Notes: generated by a model not told the origin, from the sequence alone. A stretch of DNA of 64,000 bases from Hyphobacterium marinum (GCF_036330325.1 NZ_JAZDRO010000001.1:310001-374000); one strand, 5' to 3'. Positions 18,156-27,571 are shown, counted from the first letter of the stretch. Made by a program: numbers and translations.

Positions 18156-18971
18156 ATGGCCGCGATCACTATCGCCACCTGGAATGTTAATTCGGTGCGC
18201 CTGAGGGCCGGGCCGCTGATCGCGCCCTATGTCGAGCGGGTGAAGCCCGACGTGCTCTGCCTGCAGGAAATCAAGTGCCGGACCGAGGAGTTTCCCGAGG
18301 CCGCCTTCCGCGAGATGGGGTATTCCCACTTCCATGTCCGCGGGCAGAAGGGGATGCATGGTGTGGCCATCGCCTCGCGCCTGCCGCTGGAAGACCTGCC
18401 GGACGAAGACATGTGCCTGCGCGGCGAAGCCCGCCATCAACGCGTCCGGGTCGCCGGTGTGGAATTGCATAATTTCTATGTACCGGCAGGTGGAGACGAA
18501 CCCGATCCGGCCATCAATCCGCGCTTTGAACACAAGCTCGATTTCATCGCGCGCATGGCGGACTGTTTCGCGGCCCGCAAGGCCGAGAACGCGCCGATGG
18601 TGCTGGTCGGGGATTTCAATATTGCGCCGTATGAGCACGATGTCTGGTCACATAAGCAGTTGCTGAAAGTGGTGTCCCACACGCCGGTCGAAACCGAAGG
18701 CCTGGACCGGGTCCGCAAATCCGCTGATTTCCTCGACGTCGCGCGCGAACTCATTCCCGAGCCAGAAAAACTCTACACGTGGTGGAGTTACCGCAGCCGG
18801 GATTACCGCGCCTCGAACCGGGGCCGCCGGCTCGACCATATCTGGGTCTCGCCGGCCCTGCGTGATGCGGCCCTGTCTGCCGGACGGGACGCCTTCACCA
18901 TCTGGGAAGCCGAACGCGGCCGGGAGAAGCCCTCCGACCACGTCCCGGTCACCTTGCGGCTGTCGCTCTAG
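18156..18971 (+). CDS. xth: Exodeoxyribonuclease III
   Basis: 271 residues, start at the ATG 18156. The EEP nuclease fold is complete: N10 in TWNVNSVR, metal-binding E38 in CLQEIK, GDFNIAP, and the final catalytic SDHVPV. It cleaves AP sites and degrades duplex DNA 3' to 5' in base-excision repair. Length is normal. Its TAG stop overlaps the stop of the convergent DUF922 gene as CTAG. Confidence 0.95.
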   Translation: MAAITIATWNVNSVRLRAGPLIAPYVERVKPDVLCLQEIKCRTEEFPEAAFREMGYSHFHVRGQKGMHGVAIASRLPLEDLPDEDMCLRGEARHQRVRVAGVELHNFYVPAGGDEPDPAINPRFEHKLDFIARMADCFAARKAENAPMVLVGDFNIAPYEHDVWSHKQLLKVVSHTPVETEGLDRVRKSADFLDVARELIPEPEKLYTWWSYRSRDYRASNRGRRLDHIWVSPALRDAALSAGRDAFTIWEAERGREKPSDHVPVTLRLSL

Positions 18972-19612
18972 TCAGCGCTGCCCATCTCGCGGAATCGCAG
19001 CCGGGCACCCTGGCTGGCGCCATTGCGGGTCCGGATCTCATAGGCCGCCTGCGCCGCATTGATATCGCGGTCAAAGCGCTCACGCTCGGCTGCGATGGAC
19101 TGGTGCAACCCGTCGCAGCTGGGGGATGGCGGCAGGTTTTCGAGCCGGCCCGCCAGCCGGTGCGCCTCGTCGCGGAACAGGTCGCCATGGATGGTCTCGT
19201 GTTCACGCAAGGCGGCCATGAAGCGATCCCACTCCTCGCGCATGACTTGCGGACCCCGATCCCGTTCGCGCCAGCGCGGATAGGTGGTGTGGATGGTAAT
19301 GGCGATGTCACCGCCGGTGAGGCGGCAGCCCTCACCGCCATAGGCAAAATCAAAGGCCAGCGACAGGCCGCCATCGGTGCGGGCCATTTCCCCGCGCCGG
19401 GGCTGGTTGCGGAAGGAGTTGGCCAGGTGGCGCGGCGTCAGGCCGGTGACCTCGTAATGGCTTTCGCTTTCGGATTCGGAGATCGTCACGCGTCCATCCT
19501 GACTGGCACTGGCACCCGACACGAAAATGAACACCGCCAGTGCCCCGGCCAGGACGGTCAACCGGTCGGTCGTCGGGATGGCTGCAAGTGACAAAATCCC
19601 GCCCCCCGGCAT
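18968..19612 (-). CDS. DUF922 putative secreted metalloprotease-like protein
   Basis: 214 residues. A hydrophobic signal-like stretch (about 17-37) is followed by the DUF922 pattern, including HYEVTGLTP and HETIHGDLFRDEA, where H-E-x-x-H is a potential zinc site. Members are predicted zinc-dependent proteases, but I know of no proven activity. It starts 5 nt after the stop of the cenR-like response regulator, so the two are very likely one operon. Confidence 0.72.
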   Translation of the reverse strand: MPGGGILSLAAIPTTDRLTVLAGALAVFIFVSGASASQDGRVTISESESESHYEVTGLTPRHLANSFRNQPRRGEMARTDGGLSLAFDFAYGGEGCRLTGGDIAITIHTTYPRWRERDRGPQVMREEWDRFMAALREHETIHGDLFRDEAHRLAGRLENLPPSPSCDGLHQSIAAERERFDRDINAAQAAYEIRTRNGASQGARLRFREMGSAD

Positions 19613-19617
19613 CGGCT

Positions 19618-20304
19618 CTACCCCTGCAGGCGGTAGCCGCCGCTCTCGGTAATCAGGATGCGGGCATGGGCCGGATCCGGTTCGATCTTCTGGCGCAGCC
19701 GGTAGACATGGGTTTCGAGCGTGTGGGTCGTCACCGCCGGATTATAGCCCCAGACTTCGTGCAGCAACTCATCACGCGGGACCGGTTTGCCGCCCGCGCG
19801 ATAGAGGTATTTGAGGATATTGGCCTCCTTCTCGGTCAGACGGATTTTCTTCTCGTCCGCCGTCAGGAGCAATTTCATCGAGGGCCGGAATTCATACGGG
19901 CCAATCTGGAAAACGGCGTCCTCGCTTTGCTCATGGCTGCGAAGGTGTGCGCGCACCCGGGCCAGAAGAACCGAGAATTTGAACGGCTTGGTGACATAGT
20001 CATTGGCACCGGAATCGAGACCAAGGATCTGGTCGGCATCGGTGTTCTGTCCCGTCAGCATGCAGATCGGTGCCGTGACGCCATTCTTGCGCATCATGCG
20101 GCAGGCTTCGCGGCCATCCATGTCGGGCAGGTCCACGTCGAGCAGGATCACGTCGATGCGTTCGTCACGGGCCGCCTGCATGCCGCCGCCGGCCGTGGCC
20201 GCATCGCGGACATTGAATTCCTGGTGAAGCGCGAATTGCTCGCCGAGCGTTTCGCGCAGATCGTCATCATCATCGATGATGAGAATGGTCTTCTGTACGG
20301 TCAT
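19618..20304 (-). CDS. cenR: OmpR-family response regulator, probably CenR
   Basis: 228 residues. Receiver domain 5-120 with the acidic cluster D11-D15, phospho-acceptor D56 and the conserved K in YVTKPF; winged-helix DNA-binding domain 130-226 ending ITESGGYRLQG. Position in the origin-proximal cluster near leuS and ntrZ fits the essential Caulobacter cell-envelope regulator CenR, the partner of CenK. No histidine kinase is adjacent, also true for CenR. Another OmpR-type regulator cannot be excluded by eye. Confidence 0.72.
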   Translation of the reverse strand: MTVQKTILIIDDDDDLRETLGEQFALHQEFNVRDAATAGGGMQAARDERIDVILLDVDLPDMDGREACRMMRKNGVTAPICMLTGQNTDADQILGLDSGANDYVTKPFKFSVLLARVRAHLRSHEQSEDAVFQIGPYEFRPSMKLLLTADEKKIRLTEKEANILKYLYRAGGKPVPRDELLHEVWGYNPAVTTHTLETHVYRLRQKIEPDPAHARILITESGGYRLQG

Positions 20305-20601
20305 CGCGCCTGATCATGCCGGTTTTTCTGACTTAGGCAATTCCTGCCGACCGGACGCGCTTGCCCGGCACATTCTGCCGGTTCTTACTGCCCGGACATG
20401 GTGCAGAAGGCCAATCACAGCCTGGTGAAACGGCAAGGAAATTGCAGGGTTAACGCTCAACGCGCGGCGGAGTTCCCACCGTGCGGAACCTCCGTGGTGG
20501 GGGAGGCGCATCGGGACGCCGGTCTGGACCGTTCGGGCCGGAAGCGGCGTCCCGCGCCGACCACCGCTCCGCTGTCCGCCATTCCCGGCAGGGATTCCGT
20601 C
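20305..20601. other. Intergenic region between cenR-like gene and L,D-transpeptidase
   Basis: 297 nt that should hold divergent promoters. I see a TTAACCC at 20450-20456 (minus strand) resembling a CtrA half-site, but no clear -35/-10 pair, terminator or RNA. The transpeptidase frame stays open through most of it. Confidence 0.4.
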
Positions 20602-21105
20602 ATGACCGACTGGACTGTCACCGCGAAAGGCCTGTTCGATCCTGACGGGCTGGGTGTCCGCGCCGCATTGGGCAAGGGGGGCATCAAACCCGAAACCGAC
20701 AAGGCCGAGGGCGATGGCGCGACCCCGCTGGGGCGGTACGCGATCCGCCGGGTTCTCTATCGCGCGGACCGGGGTGACCGGCCCGCAACCGCGTTGCCGG
20801 TTCGCGCCATTCAGGCTGACGATGGCTGGTGCGATGCGCCCGGCGACCCGGGCTATAACCGACCGGTCCGACTGCCCTATCCGGCGTCCTGCGAGCGCAT
20901 GATCCGGGAGGACGGGCTTTACGACATCGTCGTTGTCCTGGGGCATAATGACGACCCGCCGGTGCCGGGAATGGGCTCCGCAATCTTTCTGCATTGCGCG
21001 CGGGAAGATTACGCGCCGACCGAAGGCTGCATCGCGCTGCAGAAATCCGATCTTGAAGCCTTTCTCGCCAGGGCACAGCCCGGCGATCATCTCGTGATCG
21101 CTTAG
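20602..21105 (+). CDS. L,D-transpeptidase (YkuD) family protein
   Basis: 167 residues from the ATG at 20602. The frame extends to 20398, but that part is Arg/Pro-rich and shows no leader. The YkuD signature is clear: IVVVLGHNDD, IFLHCARED and TEGCIALQK with the catalytic cysteine. These enzymes form 3-3 peptidoglycan links or attach proteins to the wall. No signal peptide is visible, as in the short YkuD proteins of this type, so export is uncertain. Its stop overlaps that of convergent yggS (TTAG). Confidence 0.82.
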   Translation: MTDWTVTAKGLFDPDGLGVRAALGKGGIKPETDKAEGDGATPLGRYAIRRVLYRADRGDRPATALPVRAIQADDGWCDAPGDPGYNRPVRLPYPASCERMIREDGLYDIVVVLGHNDDPPVPGMGSAIFLHCAREDYAPTEGCIALQKSDLEAFLARAQPGDHLVIA

Positions 21106-21782
21106 GCCTCGCGCGCCCCGAAGAGTGCCGAGCCGACGCGGATCGAGGTCGCACCAAAGCGGATCGCGGTCTCGAAGTCCGCGCTCATCCCCATGGAGAG
21201 TTTCTCGACACCGGCGGCCTGTGCGAGACCGGCCAGCAGGGCGAAGTGCGGCCCGGCGGGTTCCCCGACCGGCGGAATGCACATCAGACCCTCGATCTCA
21301 AACCCGAACTCGTGCCGCATCCGGTCAACAAAAGCCTGTGTCTCAGCCACGGCGACGCCCGATTTCTGGTCTTCCGCGCCGGTATTGACCTGCACATAGA
21401 GGCGCGGCACCGGTGAACCGGCATCAAACGCCTTGCGCAGGGCCTTGGCGAGCGAGTCCCGGTCCAGCGTCTCGATGACATCAAAGAGTTCGGCTGCATC
21501 GGCGGCCTTGTTGCTCTGCAAAGATCCGATCAGGCGTAATTCGAGATCCGGATAATCGGCACGCCGCACGGCCCAGTGGGCTTGTGCTTCCTGGACGCGG
21601 TTTTCCCCGAAGACGCGCTGCCCGGCCTTCAGGGCGGCATCGATCCGGGCGTCGGGCTGGCGCTTGGAGACCGCGACCAGTGTCACGTCATCGGCTTTGC
21701 GCCCGGCCTCTTGTGCCGCGCGGGCGGCTTGCGACAGGATTGCGGCGCGGCGGGACGCGATATCGGAGGCGGAATCGGACAT
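21102..21782 (-). CDS. yggS: YggS/PLPBP pyridoxal-phosphate homeostasis protein
   Basis: 226 residues, TIM-barrel PLP-binding protein. K40 in TLVAVSKRQ is the PLP lysine; VFGENRVQEAQAHW and SMGMSADFETAI are family signatures. It buffers PLP and affects amino-acid balance and has no known enzyme activity. Its start codon overlaps that of the divergent TenI-like gene (CATG at 21780-21783), leaving no intergenic space if both starts are correct. Confidence 0.92.
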   Translation of the reverse strand: MSDSASDIASRRAAILSQAARAAQEAGRKADDVTLVAVSKRQPDARIDAALKAGQRVFGENRVQEAQAHWAVRRADYPDLELRLIGSLQSNKAADAAELFDVIETLDRDSLAKALRKAFDAGSPVPRLYVQVNTGAEDQKSGVAVAETQAFVDRMRHEFGFEIEGLMCIPPVGEPAGPHFALLAGLAQAAGVEKLSMGMSADFETAIRFGATSIRVGSALFGAREA

Positions 21783-22374
21783 GACGAGGCGGTGTTATGG
21801 CAGAGGCGGGCGCGCGGCAAGCGCTCGTGAATTGCCGTCCGCCTTTGCCTTCAGCGATCCGCGCCGTTTCCCTGACCTCACGGCCTGGGCGCGGCGCGTA
21901 CCGGAGGACTGGGGGCTCGTTTATCGCCATTTTGGCAATTCGCAGCGCTTCAACGAGGCGGGCTGGCTGTCCCGACAGGCTGTTCGCCGGGGCTGGACAC
22001 TGTTGATCGCCGCCGATGCTGACCTTGCCCTTGAGTGCGGTGCGGCGGGTGTGCACTGGCCGGAAGCGCGCCTGACCCATGCCGCCGCGTGGCAGCGCCG
22101 CTGTCCAGGATTTGTCATGACTGCATCGGCGCATTCGGCCTCCGCCCTGCGCCGTGCCGGTCAGGCCGGTATGGACGCGGCCTTTCTGTCACCCGTTCGT
22201 CCCACGCTCAGCCCGGGCGCCGGTTCGCCATTGGGCCTGCATCGGGCAGGCCTGATGGCCCGGCGTGCGGGCCTTCCGGTTTATGCGCTGGGCGGGATGC
22301 GCGCGCGGGATATCGCGCATGCCAATCGGCTCGGCCTGGCCGGCATTGCCACGGTGTCAGGTGTGAAAGACTAG
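21781..22374 (+). CDS. TenI/ThiE-like protein
   Basis: 197 residues. AAGVHWPEARL, SAHSASAL, AAFLSPVRPT and YALGGM align by eye with the ThiE/TenI barrel (thiamine phosphate synthase or thiazole tautomerase). It departs from ThiE at several signature positions, so a TenI-like or divergent role is more likely. The first ~15 residues are not family-like, so the start may be internal (for example TTG near 21829). Stop overlaps ntrZ as CTAG. Confidence 0.68.
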   Translation: MTRRCYGRGGRAASARELPSAFAFSDPRRFPDLTAWARRVPEDWGLVYRHFGNSQRFNEAGWLSRQAVRRGWTLLIAADADLALECGAAGVHWPEARLTHAAAWQRRCPGFVMTASAHSASALRRAGQAGMDAAFLSPVRPTLSPGAGSPLGLHRAGLMARRAGLPVYALGGMRARDIAHANRLGLAGIATVSGVKD

Positions 22375-22793
22375 AAGCGGAGCGCGGATTCGAACTTCAC
22401 TTCCGGGGCGCGTTCGTCGTCATGGGTGCCGACATAGAGCGCATCGGGAGCAGTCAGGCGGACCGCACCGCGAAAGCGGAAACGGCTGCCGACGTCAAAA
22501 TAGACGCCCGTCTCGATCGTATCGAGATTGAGCTGGGAATCCGGATCGCTATCGATGCCGAGGGTGAAGCCCCAGCGCTCACCGGCATTCCAGTCGATCT
22601 GGGTCTCGGTGTCGTTGAGAGTCACACCCGGCGCGATGGTCGCATCGGTCGAGAAGGTGAAGGCCTCATACCAGGGCTGGGCGTCATCACCGGCTGTCAA
22701 GTCGGGGTCCGCAAAGGCGCACGGGGCCGCAGCCAGCAAAGCCGCAGCCGACAAAACAGTCGCTAACCCTTTGAATTTCGTGATCTTGTCCAC
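22371..22793 (-). CDS. ntrZ: NtrZ-family periplasmic regulatory protein
   Basis: 140 residues with a clear signal peptide (hydrophobic core about 10-24, A-F-A cleavage). The rest is a small beta-rich protein (ERWGFTLGIDSD, IETGVYFDVGSRF). I recall this pattern from Caulobacter NtrZ, which inhibits the phosphatase activity of the membrane kinase NtrY and so affects NtrX signalling. NtrY/NtrX are not in this window. Two GACTC sites flank a TATATTG-like -10 in its promoter region. Confidence 0.68.
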   Translation of the reverse strand: MDKITKFKGLATVLSAAALLAAAPCAFADPDLTAGDDAQPWYEAFTFSTDATIAPGVTLNDTETQIDWNAGERWGFTLGIDSDPDSQLNLDTIETGVYFDVGSRFRFRGAVRLTAPDALYVGTHDDERAPEVKFESALRF

Positions 22794-22811
22794 GAAACTG
22801 CTCCCTCAACG

Positions 22812-22835
22812 GACTCCAATATACGATAATGACTC
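22812..22835 (-). promoter_or_regulatory. ntrZ upstream region with paired GANTC sites
   Basis: GACTC at 22812-22816 and 22831-22835 bracket an AT-rich TATATTG (minus strand), about 20-40 nt before the ntrZ start. GANTC near a -10 box is the arrangement seen at CcrM/GcrA-responsive promoters. Confidence 0.35.
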
Positions 22836-22882
22836 GCGCCTGCGAAGGTCCTCGTTGTGATTTTTCCCCCAGGTGAGGATTC

Positions 22883-24145
22883 TCAGTAACGGACTCCCAG
22901 CTCTACGAAAAAACTGGTTGCCGACCGGCGCACCTGTACGCGCCCGCCCGCCGTACTCAACGCGCCATCGGTGTCGATGGTTCGAACCCCTGCTCCAATC
23001 AGCGCATGATCGCCGACCAGGCGCGACGCACCAATCTGCACCAGCCGGGACTCCTCATGCAGGAAATCGTCGCTGGACAGCGCGCCCTCGGCGGCAAACC
23101 GCCAGTCGCCCCGGTCGAGGCTGATCGCGGCGGCCGTCGCCTGATAGGCCTGACCGGCGGTCTGGCGCACGTCGAGATGGGAGAAACCGGCTGACCAGTC
23201 TTCGAACGTCCAGCGCCCGGAGACCGACCAGGACCGAACATCATCGGAACCCGGCGCGGCGCGGTCCGGTTCGGCCAGCAGAAGGCCGGCGCCCAGTTCG
23301 ACCCGGCCCGCATCACGGAAGGTGTGGTCGAAACTCACGCCCGCCTCGATCACGGAGTTGAGCGTATTGCCCTGCAGCCGGACCGGCACCGGGGCACCCA
23401 CCGGCGGTGTGACGGTCCCGTCTGTGGTCTCGTGAACGCAATAATCGACCCCGCAGCCTTCGCTTTGACCGGTATAGGAAAGCGCCGCGCGCAGGCCCAG
23501 AACGCGCTCGCTGCGCACCAGGACCCGCGTGCTAAACCCCGAAAGCGAGTTGCGCGCTAGGCCGGCTTCCAGGCCCGTCGGGTCGATCGGTCCGCCACCG
23601 GCGTTGACCAGGCGGAAGGCCGACGGCGGCAGGGGCTGGTCGAGCGCGGCCGCGCCCTGCGTCCGCCCGGCGCGGATCTCGCCCCAGCCGAAGCGGACAT
23701 AGCCATAGGCCGCTTCGGCAGCGGCCTGGATCCGGTCCGGCGAACCGGTCTCGACGGAATTGTAGCGGCCCGTGGCGAGGCTGCGCGCCCCAAATCCGTG
23801 ACAATCCGAACCCGGCCCGGTGGCAAGACAGCTTCCGGCCTGGCCGTCAAACCCGTTACGGCCATGATCCGCCTGCGCGCGCAGGCGCACGACGGCACCC
23901 CAGCGTACGCCGGCATCGGTGATCGCCTCGGCCTGTATGCGGGCATCAAGATCGGCAAACAGGCCTGAGAACCGGCCGAAGGAATCCCCCGCAGCAGCGA
24001 CCAGTCCGGCGTCGAAATCGGACTCGAGCTCGAACGCTCCCAAACGGGCACTATTCGTAGTGGAATTGTCTGACTGAGAGTGCGCCGGCGTGGCCGCGAG
24101 CATGGCGATCACGGCGCCGGAATATATTGCGCCTGCGTTCGGCAT
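22883..24145 (-). CDS. Porin-like outer-membrane protein
   Basis: 420 residues. Signal peptide with cleavage near A-H-S-Q; the mature part has alternating amphipathic strands and ends with an aromatic C-terminus (F-F-V-E-L-G-V-R-Y), the BAM recognition signal. Resembles general Gram-negative porins (RFGWGEIRAGRT; VRLQGNTLNSVIEAG). Substrate unknown. It contains two Cys pairs in predicted loops. Transcribed toward ntrZ, 89 nt away. Confidence 0.7.
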   Translation of the reverse strand: MPNAGAIYSGAVIAMLAATPAHSQSDNSTTNSARLGAFELESDFDAGLVAAAGDSFGRFSGLFADLDARIQAEAITDAGVRWGAVVRLRAQADHGRNGFDGQAGSCLATGPGSDCHGFGARSLATGRYNSVETGSPDRIQAAAEAAYGYVRFGWGEIRAGRTQGAAALDQPLPPSAFRLVNAGGGPIDPTGLEAGLARNSLSGFSTRVLVRSERVLGLRAALSYTGQSEGCGVDYCVHETTDGTVTPPVGAPVPVRLQGNTLNSVIEAGVSFDHTFRDAGRVELGAGLLLAEPDRAAPGSDDVRSWSVSGRWTFEDWSAGFSHLDVRQTAGQAYQATAAAISLDRGDWRFAAEGALSSDDFLHEESRLVQIGASRLVGDHALIGAGVRTIDTDGALSTAGGRVQVRRSATSFFVELGVRY

Positions 24146-24416
24146 GTGATGCTCGCGGCCTCACCGATCGGCCCCGTCCCCCCGGACGTTCGAGCGCTAA
24201 GGGAGGCGAGCCCGCGCTTGCCGTCAAGGCTGGCTGACGACAATTGCGGCGAAACGGTGGCGGGCTGTTGCTGGGCCGCAACAGACGGCGGTGGTGGGGG
24301 CGAGTGCCCTTTGGCGCTGGCGCCGCGCGCGCTGCGTGTTATAGAGCGGGCTTGCGCATTTGATCCGAACGCGTGGAAAAGAGATTTTTACCCGACCTTC
24401 TAGGGAGTTCCGCCTG
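24146..24416. other. Intergenic region between porin and DUF3576 genes
   Basis: 271 nt with divergent upstream regions. A TTATAGA (24340-24346) could be a -10 for the right-hand gene. No RNA or repeat recognised. Confidence 0.35.
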
Positions 24417-24917
24417 ATGACCGCTCACCGTATCATATCCTGGGCGCTGCTGGGCGCGGCGCTGGCCCTGACGCCGGCCTGCTCGACCTTTGGCGGCGGC
24501 GATGACGCCGAAACCGAAGCCCGGTCCGGAAGCGGTCTGCGGCTTCCCAGCGTTCCGGGCTTTGGCGGTTCGCAGAATGAGGAAGTGGCCGGGATCGGCG
24601 TGAACAGCTTCCTGTGGCGCGCCAGTCTCGACACGATCAGCTTCATGCCGCTGCAGGAAGTCGATCCGTTCGGCGGTGTCATCATCACTGACTGGTATGC
24701 CAATCCCCAGCTTCCCAGCGAACGGTTCAAGGCGACGGTCTATATCCTGGATACACGACTACGCGCCGATGCGCTGGCCGTGCGCGTGTTCCGCCAGGAA
24801 CAGGGCGCGGACGGTCAATGGGTCGACGCCAACGTCAACCCGGAAACCGCCATCGAGATCGAGAACGCCATCCTCACGCGCGCGCGCCAGCTGCGTATCG
24901 CGACACTTGAGGGCTAG
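24417..24917 (+). CDS. DUF3576 lipoprotein
   Basis: 166 residues from the ATG at 24417. Lipoprotein signal: hydrophobic stretch then TPACSTF, a lipobox with the modified Cys. The mature part (GIGVNSFLWRASLDTISFMPL, GGVIITDWYANP) matches DUF3576, found in alphaproteobacteria upstream of leuS. The role is unknown; co-location with leuS and lptE suggests an envelope function. Confidence 0.82.
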   Translation: MTAHRIISWALLGAALALTPACSTFGGGDDAETEARSGSGLRLPSVPGFGGSQNEEVAGIGVNSFLWRASLDTISFMPLQEVDPFGGVIITDWYANPQLPSERFKATVYILDTRLRADALAVRVFRQEQGADGQWVDANVNPETAIEIENAILTRARQLRIATLEG

Positions 24918-24967
24918 GGAGCCGGTCGCGCCGTTTCGAGTCTGAAGAGTCGGCGCACCCGAAAGTC

Positions 24968-27571
24968 ATGACCCGATACAATCCGCGCGAATCCGAGCCG
25001 AAATGGCGGGCCCGCTGGGCTGAGTCCGGTGTGGACACAGCCGGTCCGGCCACCGGCGGCGATCGCGAGAATTACTATGTGCTGGAGATGTTCCCCTATC
25101 CGTCGGGGCGCATCCATGTCGGCCATTCCCGCAATTACGCCATGGGCGACGTCATTGCCCGCTACAAGCGGTCCAAGGGGTTTAACGTCCTGCATCCGAT
25201 GGGGTGGGATGCGTTCGGCCTTCCGGCTGAGAATGCGGCGCGCGACCGGGGCGTACATCCCGGTGCCTGGACCCATGAGAATATCCGGGTCATGCGCGAC
25301 CAGCTCAAGCGGCTGGGCCTGGCCATCGACTGGTCCCGTGAAGTCGCCACCTGCGACCCGGATTATTACAAGCACCAGCAAGCGATTTTCGTGAAGCTGT
25401 TCAAGGCCGGACTGGTTCACCGCAAGAAGGCGAGTGTGAACTGGGACCCGGTCGACCAGACCGTGTTGGCCAATGAGCAGGTCGTCGACGGCCGCGGCTG
25501 GCGCTCCGGGGCCATAGTGGTGACCCGTGAACTCGACCAGTGGTTCTTCAAGATTACCGACTATGCCGACGCGCTTCTGGACGGGCTCGACACGCTCGAG
25601 CGCTGGCCGGACAAGGTCCGGGTCATGCAGCGCAACTGGATCGGACGGTCGCGCGGCGCGAAAGTCCTTTTCCCCTTCGTGGAAAAGGACGACGAGAAAC
25701 GTTTCGGCGCACCGGGGATCGAGGTGTTCACGACCCGGCCCGATACGCTGTTCGGGGCCAGCTTCCTGGCACTTGCACCCGACCATGCCATCGTCAAGGC
25801 GCTTGCCGAAGACGATCCGTCGATCGAGGCCTTTGCCGACTACTGCCAGCGCACCGGCGTCTCGCAGGAAGAGATCGAGAAGGCGCCCAAGCGCGGGTTC
25901 GATTTGTCGGTCAAGGTACGCCACCCCTTTGATCCGAAATGGGAAATCCCCGTCTGGTCAGCCAATTTCGTGCTGTCCTCCTATGGAACCGGAGCCATTT
26001 TCGGCTCGCCAGCCGGCGATCAGCGCGATCTCGACTTCGCGCGTAAATATGATCTTCCGGTGACGCCGGTTGTGCTGCCACCGGGTGCGGATGCCGACAG
26101 TCACGCGATCGACGACACCGCCTATACCGGTGACGGTACGATCTATAATTCGAAATTCCTCAACGGGCTGACGTCCGCCGAGGCGATTGAGGCCGCGATT
26201 GCCAGGCTGGAATCGCTGAAGCTGGGCGAGGGCGCGACCACGTACCGGCTGCGCGACTGGCTGGTCTCCCGCCAGCGCTATTGGGGTTGCCCGATCCCGA
26301 TCATCCACTGCGACAGCTGCGGTGTGGTTCCGGTGCCCGAGGACCAGCTTCCGGTGACCCTTCCTGAAGACGTCACGTTCGACAAGCCAGGCAATCCGCT
26401 TACCCGGCACGAGAGCTGGAAAGCGGTGGACTGTCCGGAGTGCGGCCAGCCGGCGCGGCGCGAGACCGATACGCTGGACACCTTCGTGTGTTCGTCCTGG
26501 TATTTCCTGCGCTTTACCTCGCCGTGGACGACGGACACACCGTTCGATCCGGCCGAGGCGGCCGCCTGGATGCCGGTCGACCAGTATGTCGGCGGTGTCG
26601 AACACGCCATTCTCCACCTGCTTTATGCGCGCTTCTTTACGCGGGCCCTGCATGATTGCGGTCTGATCGACATGCCCGGCGGTGAGCCGTTTGCCGGCCT
26701 CTTCACGCAAGGCATGGTGACCCACGAGACCTATCGGGCCGCAGATGGCCGCTGGCTACTACCGGAAGAGGTGGAGAGCCGGTCAGGCAAGATCGTCGAA
26801 ATTGCGACCGGCAAACCGGTCACGGTCGGCGCGGTCGAAAAGATGTCGAAATCGAAGAAGAATGTCGTCGATCTGGACGCTTTCATCGAGGATTTCGGAG
26901 CCGATGCCGCACGCTGGTTCGTTCTGTCGGACTCTCCGCCCGAACGTGATGTCGAGTACACTGATGAAGGCGTAGAAGGCGTATGGCGTTTTATCCAGCG
27001 GATCTGGTCGCTGGTCGACGCGCACCCCGGGGGCGCACCCGGGCCTGATTCGGTTGCAACAGATGCCGAGGGTGACGCGCTGGAACTGCGCCGGGCCGCC
27101 CACAAGGCGCTTCACGATGTTTCGGCGGCCATCGAGGGCTTCCGGTTCAACAATGCCGTTGCCCGCGTTCACGACCTGGTCAATGCGCTGCGCCGTTTGA
27201 ACACCGAACCGGTTGACGGACCGGCTCTGGCGGCACGCAGCGAAGCGCTCGGCCTGCTGGCGCGCATGATTTCGCCCTTCATGCCGCACCTCGCCGAGGA
27301 ATGCTGGAGCCGCCTGGGTGGCTCGCGCCTTCTGGTCGAAACACCCTGGCCGGACGCCGATCCGGCCCTGTTGCAGGACGATACCGTCACCATTGCCGTA
27401 CAGGTCAATGGCAAGCGGCGCGACGAGATCGTGCTTGCCAAAGACGCCGGAAAAGACGCCGCGGAGGCCGCCGCACTGGCGACCCAAGGGGTTGTTCGGG
27501 CGCTTGAAGGGCTGACGGTCAGAAAAGTGATCGTGGTTCCCGGGCGGATCGTGAATATAGTGGCGACATGA
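24968..27571 (+). CDS. leuS: Leucyl-tRNA synthetase
   Basis: 867 residues, normal length. HIGH-type motif in PYPSGRIHVGHSRNY, CP1 editing domain in the middle (about 220-430), zinc-like CDSCG and CPECG knuckles, and KMSKS at 625-629. Charges tRNA-Leu and edits norvaline/isoleucine errors. First gene of leuS-lptE-holA, with a 4-nt overlap into lptE. Confidence 0.97.
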   Translation: MTRYNPRESEPKWRARWAESGVDTAGPATGGDRENYYVLEMFPYPSGRIHVGHSRNYAMGDVIARYKRSKGFNVLHPMGWDAFGLPAENAARDRGVHPGAWTHENIRVMRDQLKRLGLAIDWSREVATCDPDYYKHQQAIFVKLFKAGLVHRKKASVNWDPVDQTVLANEQVVDGRGWRSGAIVVTRELDQWFFKITDYADALLDGLDTLERWPDKVRVMQRNWIGRSRGAKVLFPFVEKDDEKRFGAPGIEVFTTRPDTLFGASFLALAPDHAIVKALAEDDPSIEAFADYCQRTGVSQEEIEKAPKRGFDLSVKVRHPFDPKWEIPVWSANFVLSSYGTGAIFGSPAGDQRDLDFARKYDLPVTPVVLPPGADADSHAIDDTAYTGDGTIYNSKFLNGLTSAEAIEAAIARLESLKLGEGATTYRLRDWLVSRQRYWGCPIPIIHCDSCGVVPVPEDQLPVTLPEDVTFDKPGNPLTRHESWKAVDCPECGQPARRETDTLDTFVCSSWYFLRFTSPWTTDTPFDPAEAAAWMPVDQYVGGVEHAILHLLYARFFTRALHDCGLIDMPGGEPFAGLFTQGMVTHETYRAADGRWLLPEEVESRSGKIVEIATGKPVTVGAVEKMSKSKKNVVDLDAFIEDFGADAARWFVLSDSPPERDVEYTDEGVEGVWRFIQRIWSLVDAHPGGAPGPDSVATDAEGDALELRRAAHKALHDVSAAIEGFRFNNAVARVHDLVNALRRLNTEPVDGPALAARSEALGLLARMISPFMPHLAEECWSRLGGSRLLVETPWPDADPALLQDDTVTIAVQVNGKRRDEIVLAKDAGKDAAEAAALATQGVVRALEGLTVRKVIVVPGRIVNIVAT

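Noticed and set aside
21664..21780. Longer N-terminus or TPP riboswitch before the TenI-like gene
   Set aside because: The extra frame is antisense to yggS, and no thi-box sequence is present.
24914..25924. 336-residue open frame opposite leuS
   Set aside because: Antisense to the catalytic domain of LeuRS; no independent support.
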